A stretch of DNA of 21,754 nt, from NCBI GenBank assembly GCA_030655715.1, contig JAUSPR010000010.1, positions 1-21,754 on the forward strand. Direction: 5' to 3'. Each line of letters opens with the position of its first letter. Positions within the stretch are counted from its first letter, which is position 1. The translations under genes were made by a program, and so were the position numbers. The stretch comes from Thermoplasmata archaeon. Its GTDB lineage: Archaea; Thermoplasmatota; Thermoplasmata; SG8-5. Under the pieces are notes generated by a model that saw only the letters and a list, made by a program, of their open reading frames with translations, ran no database searches and was not told the DNA's origin. Below are positions 16,024 through 21,754 of the stretch, one piece after another.

Positions 16024-19000
16024 ATGAGTAGGAATAAAACCAATTTAATGCAGAAATTTGTGAGCGTATTTATACTGTGGTGTATGGCAGCAGGCGGCTT
16101 TATGGCCATCTTCACGGCCCAGGTAGGGTCCGGAAGCATCTCGCAGCCAATGCCGATGGTTGTACCAGAAATTATTACTGGAACAATCACTTATGAGAAT
16201 GAAGGCATCATGAATGCTGATCATGGAATAACAATCAACAGTGGCGGTACACTGAAGATTATCAACTCAACGTTGAATTTCCCGCAGGACGATAACACGG
16301 ATTATTTCATTCATGTCAACAAAAATGGAGCCCTAATTCTCGAGAACTCCACAATAACGACCGGCGCTACCCCCCAGGCAATGTGGGACCCCATGTTCGA
16401 GATGACATTTAAGAATGCAACATTAGAGATGAACAGAAATTCAGTTCTTGCATTCCCGGGCTGGTTGAACGTCACAGGCACACGTACCTACATCAACGAC
16501 TCCTGGATAACGAGCCTTGAGCCCGCGATTTTCCTCACTGATTATGCGTTGGCATTTCCGACCTTCAGGGGTGTTGTAGATAACTGGTGGACAGGCACTC
16601 CGAGGGATTTGACAGACACTCAGGACGATGGGCCGATAATGAACTTTTATAATTGTGACAATGTGACAATTGCTGATTCGAGGATTGATGAGATGTATGA
16701 GGAGGCAGGGCTTATAGCACCTATACCGAAACCTGTAATTCTCCACCCAGACGATTTATCTCCCAGTAATGGAACTGGAAACTTAAGTGATATTTTAACA
16801 CTAGGAGATAGTAATTATTACAGTCTTAATGGATGGCCACAAACAATTAATATCACAGGATTTGACATTCTACCCTTTAACGATGTTGAATATGAAATTG
16901 TTTCGACTATTCTATATATAGTATACAACAATCCAGGATTTACTTTTACTTCTGGAAATGAATCAAAAAATTGCTTTTGGTATTATGTTCCAGGATATAT
17001 TGGTTCAACTCCTGCGGGTCAAATTTTAGAAGATCAGACATTAAATACTGCTATAGAGGTTGATATTTCATCAAATATTAACACCTTTAATTTTATCAAT
17101 CAACTTGGACTCAACTTTACAAGCTACGAGGATAATTCAGTAGGTGGTCCTAATAATATAAGCTTTGATTTAATACAATTAAATGTCACCCTCATACCAA
17201 AATACGACAATTACACCACGATGATTACCGTGAACAATACCGACATGACTGTCATAAACACCTATGTGAGCGTGGACTGGTGTTCCTTCACGGACGAGTT
17301 CGGTTTCAAGAACGCGTTTGACCTGAAGAACGGTTCAAACCTGTTCATGTACAATACCACAATCAGCGAGGATGAGTCATTGCTTGGAACCCCTGGAATT
17401 CCGGATTTCACCGAGATACCGGTCGGCGCGGTCGCAACTAATTATATGCCATTCAGGGTGGAAGCAGGTTCAGAAGCCTATTATTACAAGTGGCTGGAAG
17501 TTGACGTGACAGACAGGTACAGCAAGGCTGTTCCGGGCGCTTATGTGAACGCTTCTTTCCATTTCACAAATGAGACATTCGTGAACCAGGTATCTCGCAT
17601 AAATAACCTCACCAGCGATTCGGATTCGACTTGGGCCAATGCGAAAAAGAGAGTAACAGATTACCTTGGACGCATGTATGGTGTCACTGTAGCGAATTAT
17701 AACATTACCAGAGCAAACGGAAAAGCCATGCTACCGCTTCTGACCACTTTTATCAATAATACAAACACACTGACCGTGCTTCCCAACGGGGACCATGTCG
17801 GGGAATATGATATCAGGGTGAATTACACCAATGCAACCAGCGTCGAATTCGTGAGCATGACGACTTGCGATTTCAAACCGGTGCCGAACATCATGCCGGA
17901 GGACAATGTTGTTATCAAACCGGTGCAACTGAGCTCCCTCATCCTGCCGAGACCGTTCGGTTCCCCCGGCCTCATAGTCAACGGAAATGAGATCGTGAAC
18001 ATGGACGGCGGTGTGAGCGAGGCCCTGACAGTCAACGATTTCATTATCGTGGAAGACAATGGTTTCCTGAGAATTTCCAATGCAGCCATGTTGATGGCCT
18101 ATTCCGGTAATGCGCCTTACGAGATAATCGTTAGGGACAACGGAAGGCTTGTCCTGGATAATGTGGACCTGAAAACCCAGGGCAATATGCCAATTAAGAT
18201 ATACTTGCAGGATAAAGCGGCCTTCACCATGACCGACTCCTCAACCACCAGCTGGGTAGATATGATAGCCTATAACGATGCGGAAATAACATTCAACGGT
18301 ACGGTGCTGGGAGGCAACTTCGACACTGCGCCGGATGCCAATATCAGGCTGAATGCCTGGAGCACATCCTTCGGCAAGAACCTTGATGATTTCAATGGAA
18401 CCTCCGAGGCGGTTCTCGTGGGATGTTATTCTCCTTCGAATATTTTCAGTATTGTGCCAAAGGACAGTTCCAAGGTCTGGGTTTATAGATTGGTCGAGGT
18501 GACAGTCAAGGACGGGGTGACACCTGCAAACACACTTGAGAATGTCAATGTATGGCTGACCAACCAGGATCATGATTGGGGCTCTATACTAAGCAAGTCG
18601 GGCGTCACGAACAATGTTGGCAAGTTTAAAACATTTTTACTGAGCGATTATCTTGAATACAATATTTTAGCCCACTATGCTTCATACTCCTTAGTGACCG
18701 AATACACGCTAAACTCGGGCATTGTCCACAATGAAACAACCAGTCTCGGTCTTGCCACTTACTCTATCTTTACACCCACGGGCATGCTGTCAGCAGATGC
18801 AATCTCAAAGAGAGAGATAATCCTTGAGAACGTCCTCCCTGACCTGGACCCGCCGATAACTGTCTGGCCAATTGAAGGAAACACCAGTGTCGGACGCGGA
18901 AATGAGGTCTGGATAAACACCACCGTAACCAATGCCGGCGATGCAGTTGCAAACGGCATCATGGTGTGGTTCGATGATATCTTTGACAATACAACCAGTA

Positions 19001-21576
19001 ATATCCACTCGGAATATATTCCGACCCTGGCACCGGGTGAGAACAAGACAGTCTTTTTCCCATGGACCTGGGACAGCATCGATGACATCGGCTGGCACAA
19101 TATCACGGTTTTTGTCGATCCATTGGATTCTGTCAAGGAACAGGACGAGAACAATAACAAAAACTACACTTGGATAAACATCACTTCGCAATCCGACCTG
19201 GCTATAATTCAGTATTATGATGTCTGGTTCTCCGAGACCTACCCGTTGATTGACGAAGAATTTAGCATCTATGCCAATGTTTGGAACATGGGAGACCTCG
19301 ATGCGACCAATGTCACGGTTTCGTTCTCAACCACCAATGGCACCTTCCTTGGAAACGCAACCGCGGCCTTAATCCCGGCCAACCCCTCGGCACCGACTGT
19401 GGTTTCCATTCCGGTGACATTCACCGTGAATGGCACTTACTACATATTGGCAGTCATTGACGAGGCAAACGTCATTCCAGAAGTCGATGAGGGCAATAAT
19501 GACAACAGTGTCTGGCCAAGGGAACTTCATGTCTATGAATACCCTGACCTATATATCCAGAGCTTGCAGGTAATCGAGGGTACGAATCTGGCAGAGATAA
19601 GCATAGGTGGCGGAACACCCATACCAGATACATACAACAGAACAAAAGTCACATTAAGAGCCCGCGTGAACAACCTGGGCGAGTTATTTGCAAGCACCGT
19701 GTTTGTCAGGTTCTACGATGGAGCACAGCTCATCGGAACATCGAACATAATTTCGAGCATCACAACAGGAAGCTATACCTACGCCACATTGACCTGGACG
19801 GCCCCGACAAATGGGCTGCAGCAGATACACAATATCAGAGCGATTGCCTATGCTGACAACAATCTGGTAAGCAATGAGATGAACACGGCTTTCACAGTTT
19901 ATGATAACAGGCCAGACCTGGAAATTGTTAATTACGAGTTAGCTAACAATGTAACCGAGATAACTGCAAATACAGTATTCGACCTTAATGTCACAGTCAG
20001 AAACAATGGATTAAACGTGGCTGTCAACTCCACCTTTGGCATCTATTCCAGCGAGGATGACTGGAACACCACAAGGCAGATGTGGAATTCCGGACATGAG
20101 GTGTATACAGGAAGAATCGGAAATACCACGGTTTTGGCAATCGCAAGCGGAGAAACAATGATTCTCACGATTCACTGCACCGGAATTGATGTGGGCCTTT
20201 ACAATCTATACATAACTGCCGACCCGGATGTCAATAGTACCGATGTAATCGAGTATGATGATATAACCCCAATAATTGGAGATATCGAGGAGTACAGCGA
20301 GCTGAACAATAATGGCACAATGTCACTAACAGTTATTCTTCCGGACCTATTCGTGAAGCTGCAACTACCTTCAGCTACCGAGATAGAGGGCAAATGGGCC
20401 AATGTATACACAGAAGGTGAAACAACCGGAGTACTTGTCACGGGTTTCGTTGTCCGCGAGGATAACCCAACACTTGGCGTACCTGGCATTCTGGTCACAA
20501 TCGAGATCACGAATCTGGCAGGAAGCGCAATAGATGTTACAACAACCGCTGGCGGATTCTTCAGCGCTACCCTACCGGTTTCCGAAGTCGGAAATTATAC
20601 TGTACAAGTGTCAGGCAACAATGTGAATTCTGCAACCGGCTGGTTCAGAATTGCCCCGGCGGACGTCTTCCCATGGTGGATAATCATTGTAATAATCATC
20701 CTGGTCGTGGTAACCATAGTTGTCATCACTGCCTACCTGTACTTCGTCGGACTTGGCAAAACAGTCCAGTGCGGCGAGTGCGGTGCTTTCATACCTGAGA
20801 GCGCGAAGAAATGCCCCAAGTGCGCCGTTGAATTCGAAACCGAAGTGGCCAAGTGCAGTGTTTGCGGTGCTTGGGTGCCGATTGATGTGAAGAACTGCAC
20901 GGAGTGCGGAACAGAGTTCACAGTTGGCACCGAGAACCTTGACGACTACGAGGCAAAAATGAAGCGCCAGTTTGACGACATTGTCAGGAAGTTCAGAACT
21001 GAGGCAAAGCAGGACCTAGGACAAGAATTCACAGAGACCGAGTTCCAGGCCTGGTGGGCTGCAAAACCGACATTCATTACCTTCGACCTCTGGCTCAAGG
21101 AGGAAGAGGAGATGAAGCGCATGGGTTCAAGACCATGCCCGGTTTGCGAGACAGAGAACAGCGTCACTGCCAAGATTTGCCACAAATGCGGAACAGTTAT
21201 GGGAGAGCCAGAAAAAGCAGCTCCGAAGAAACCGGAAGGAAAGCTCCCACCACAGGAAAAGAAGCCTGAGGCGGCAAAGCCAGGAGCAGCACCTGTCAGG
21301 CAGCAACCGCCAGCACAAACCGCTCCACAACAGACACAGGCCGCTCCACAAGCTGCGCCCGTACCGGTTCAGCAATCTGCAACAACTGGAAAGAAAGGCT
21401 GCCCGTCCTGCGGTATGGAAGTTAATGCGACAGAGAAGGTCTGCCCGATCTGCAACTTTGACTTCGAGAAGCCAACTGGAGGCGACCAGGTGAGGCGCAT
21501 AGTCAGGAAACCGATTAAAAAGGTCGTCAGAAGGCCAATAGAAGGCGGCGACCAGCAGCAACCGCCACAGCCGTAA
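16024..21576 (+). CDS. Giant type I membrane protein: beta-helix and CARDB ectodomain, cytosolic zinc ribbons
   Basis: 1850 residues. Signal/TM at about 10-30 (FVSVFILWCMAAGGFMAIF). Beta-helix-like repeats about 40-235 (strings such as NSGGTLKIINSTLNF and NKNGALILENSTITT). A jelly-roll-like insert 238-392 of AT-rich DNA. More beta-helix and Ig-like segments to about 800, including a second N-G-x-L-x-I series near 645-800. Four CARDB domains begin near 940, 1057, 1173 and 1297. A carboxypeptidase-regulatory-like beta-sandwich spans 1440-1545. One TM helix lies at about 1551-1575. The cytosolic part has two CxxC...CxxC ribbons in tandem (Cys1583/1586/1597/1600 and 1611/1614/1625/1628), a charged helical segment with FQAWWAAKPTF, a third ribbon (1705/1708/1719/1722), a Pro/Ala/Gln-rich linker, a fourth ribbon (1793/1796/1807/1810) and a basic tail (VRKPIKKVVRRP). 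The ectodomain has many N-glycosylation sequons. A role joining surface binding to a cytosolic platform is inferred. No enzyme motif is seen. It has its own promoter and terminators. Confidence 0.9.
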   Translation: MSRNKTNLMQKFVSVFILWCMAAGGFMAIFTAQVGSGSISQPMPMVVPEIITGTITYENEGIMNADHGITINSGGTLKIINSTLNFPQDDNTDYFIHVNKNGALILENSTITTGATPQAMWDPMFEMTFKNATLEMNRNSVLAFPGWLNVTGTRTYINDSWITSLEPAIFLTDYALAFPTFRGVVDNWWTGTPRDLTDTQDDGPIMNFYNCDNVTIADSRIDEMYEEAGLIAPIPKPVILHPDDLSPSNGTGNLSDILTLGDSNYYSLNGWPQTINITGFDILPFNDVEYEIVSTILYIVYNNPGFTFTSGNESKNCFWYYVPGYIGSTPAGQILEDQTLNTAIEVDISSNINTFNFINQLGLNFTSYEDNSVGGPNNISFDLIQLNVTLIPKYDNYTTMITVNNTDMTVINTYVSVDWCSFTDEFGFKNAFDLKNGSNLFMYNTTISEDESLLGTPGIPDFTEIPVGAVATNYMPFRVEAGSEAYYYKWLEVDVTDRYSKAVPGAYVNASFHFTNETFVNQVSRINNLTSDSDSTWANAKKRVTDYLGRMYGVTVANYNITRANGKAMLPLLTTFINNTNTLTVLPNGDHVGEYDIRVNYTNATSVEFVSMTTCDFKPVPNIMPEDNVVIKPVQLSSLILPRPFGSPGLIVNGNEIVNMDGGVSEALTVNDFIIVEDNGFLRISNAAMLMAYSGNAPYEIIVRDNGRLVLDNVDLKTQGNMPIKIYLQDKAAFTMTDSSTTSWVDMIAYNDAEITFNGTVLGGNFDTAPDANIRLNAWSTSFGKNLDDFNGTSEAVLVGCYSPSNIFSIVPKDSSKVWVYRLVEVTVKDGVTPANTLENVNVWLTNQDHDWGSILSKSGVTNNVGKFKTFLLSDYLEYNILAHYASYSLVTEYTLNSGIVHNETTSLGLATYSIFTPTGMLSADAISKREIILENVLPDLDPPITVWPIEGNTSVGRGNEVWINTTVTNAGDAVANGIMVWFDDIFDNTTSNIHSEYIPTLAPGENKTVFFPWTWDSIDDIGWHNITVFVDPLDSVKEQDENNNKNYTWINITSQSDLAIIQYYDVWFSETYPLIDEEFSIYANVWNMGDLDATNVTVSFSTTNGTFLGNATAALIPANPSAPTVVSIPVTFTVNGTYYILAVIDEANVIPEVDEGNNDNSVWPRELHVYEYPDLYIQSLQVIEGTNLAEISIGGGTPIPDTYNRTKVTLRARVNNLGELFASTVFVRFYDGAQLIGTSNIISSITTGSYTYATLTWTAPTNGLQQIHNIRAIAYADNNLVSNEMNTAFTVYDNRPDLEIVNYELANNVTEITANTVFDLNVTVRNNGLNVAVNSTFGIYSSEDDWNTTRQMWNSGHEVYTGRIGNTTVLAIASGETMILTIHCTGIDVGLYNLYITADPDVNSTDVIEYDDITPIIGDIEEYSELNNNGTMSLTVILPDLFVKLQLPSATEIEGKWANVYTEGETTGVLVTGFVVREDNPTLGVPGILVTIEITNLAGSAIDVTTTAGGFFSATLPVSEVGNYTVQVSGNNVNSATGWFRIAPADVFPWWIIIVIIILVVVTIVVITAYLYFVGLGKTVQCGECGAFIPESAKKCPKCAVEFETEVAKCSVCGAWVPIDVKNCTECGTEFTVGTENLDDYEAKMKRQFDDIVRKFRTEAKQDLGQEFTETEFQAWWAAKPTFITFDLWLKEEEEMKRMGSRPCPVCETENSVTAKICHKCGTVMGEPEKAAPKKPEGKLPPQEKKPEAAKPGAAPVRQQPPAQTAPQQTQAAPQAAPVPVQQSATTGKKGCPSCGMEVNATEKVCPICNFDFEKPTGGDQVRRIVRKPIKKVVRRPIEGGDQQQPPQP
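16735..17200 (+). other. AT-rich inserted module within the membrane protein gene
   Basis: By hand count, 16801-17160 has 111 G+C in 360 bases (about 31%), against 45-53% in sampled flanking rows. The encoded residues (about 238-392) interrupt the beta-helix series and look like a separate beta-sandwich ending in SFDLIQLNVTLIP. That resembles the end of the extra domain in the first VWA protein (SVDLVELTITF). Codons shift to A/T-ending forms. This looks like a recently acquired domain that stays in frame. Confidence 0.7.
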
Positions 21577-21584
21577 TCTAACAA

Positions 21585-21620
21585 TGGAGGCCGTGAACCG
21601 GCCTCCAATCTTACATTTTT
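21585..21620 (+). terminator. Hairpin plus T-tract terminator after the membrane protein gene
   Basis: A perfect 9-bp stem, TGGAGGCCG (21585-21593) with CGGCCTCCA (21599-21607), closes a 5-nt loop. A T-rich tract ending in TTTTT (21616-21620) follows. It begins 8 bp after the stop codon. Confidence 0.8.
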
Positions 21621-21641
21621 AACTACTGGGATTTATTCAAC

Positions 21642-21678
21642 AGGGAAATCTTACGGTTTCCCTAGAGATAGGATTTTT
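21642..21678 (+). terminator. Second hairpin plus T-tract, possible back-up terminator
   Basis: The 7-bp stem AGGGAAA (21642-21648) pairs with TTTCCCT (21657-21663) over an 8-nt loop. TTTTT at 21674-21678 follows after a short purine-rich spacer. It is weaker than the first hairpin. The rest of the window, to 21754, shows no gene or RNA that I can support. Confidence 0.5.
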
Positions 21679-21754
21679 ATGAACAGATGATTTTGTTGAT
21701 AAGAGGTTAGGTCTCTGAATGAGAGTAAGAGTTCAGTCTTCTGAAGTTTGCCCC

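Noticed and set aside
21679..21754. Possible tRNA or small RNA at the window end
   Set aside because: I could not fold a cloverleaf or find a stable stem in this stretch, and no start codon opens a meaningful frame.

Overview
The window looks like a moderate-GC archaeal chromosome, most likely Thermoplasmatota (a marine or sediment lineage is possible). The evidence is a Pilin_N-type prepilin N-terminus on a secreted protein, very large proteins built from many CARDB domains, a membrane protein with a cytosolic zinc-ribbon tail, GGTGA-type ribosome binding sites close to the start codons, and an archaeal TATA-like promoter. No rRNA, tRNA, CRISPR or transposase is visible. The phylum assignment is inference from protein style only.

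Layout: all five genes are on the + strand. (1) 2-5617 is a giant secreted von Willebrand A (VWA)/CARDB protein whose 5' end lies outside the window. (2) 5627-11119 is its tandem paralog, complete, starting 9 bp later with a type IV prepilin-like N-terminus. Both carry two copies of a CARDB + 'ILLVDDD' Rossmann-like unit, a third CARDB, a VWA domain with an intact MIDAS, and two MAM/immune-inhibitor-A-like beta-sandwich domains. The first has an extra ~290-residue jelly-roll + fibronectin III insertion. (3) 11300-12679 encodes a Schlafen AlbA_2/RecG-like C-terminal/winged-helix protein. It is preceded, in the same reading frame as gene 2, by a short relic of the C-terminus of the VWA/CARDB family. 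(4) 12765-15854 encodes a membrane-anchored fusion of a zinc carboxypeptidase (M14) and a clostripain-like cysteine peptidase (C11). (5) 16024-21576 encodes a giant type I membrane protein with a beta-helix/CARDB ectodomain, one TM helix and four cytosolic zinc ribbons. It has its own TATA promoter and is followed by two hairpin + T-tract terminators.

How they may work together: genes 1, 2, 4 and 5 are all cell-surface or secreted and fit a surface adhesion/processing locus. In this reading, two adhesin-like proteins, a dual peptidase that could process them or external proteins, and a membrane protein able to link the outside to a cytosolic zinc-ribbon platform act side by side. The Schlafen-like gene is the odd one out and sits where the family relic and short GATTGGC-type repeats mark a rearranged junction. 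The strongest oddities are the M14-C11 fusion, the in-frame C-terminal relic before the Schlafen gene, an AT-rich (~31% GC by hand count) module inside gene 5, an AT-richer VWA module in gene 2, and receiver-like VDDD domains in extracellular proteins.
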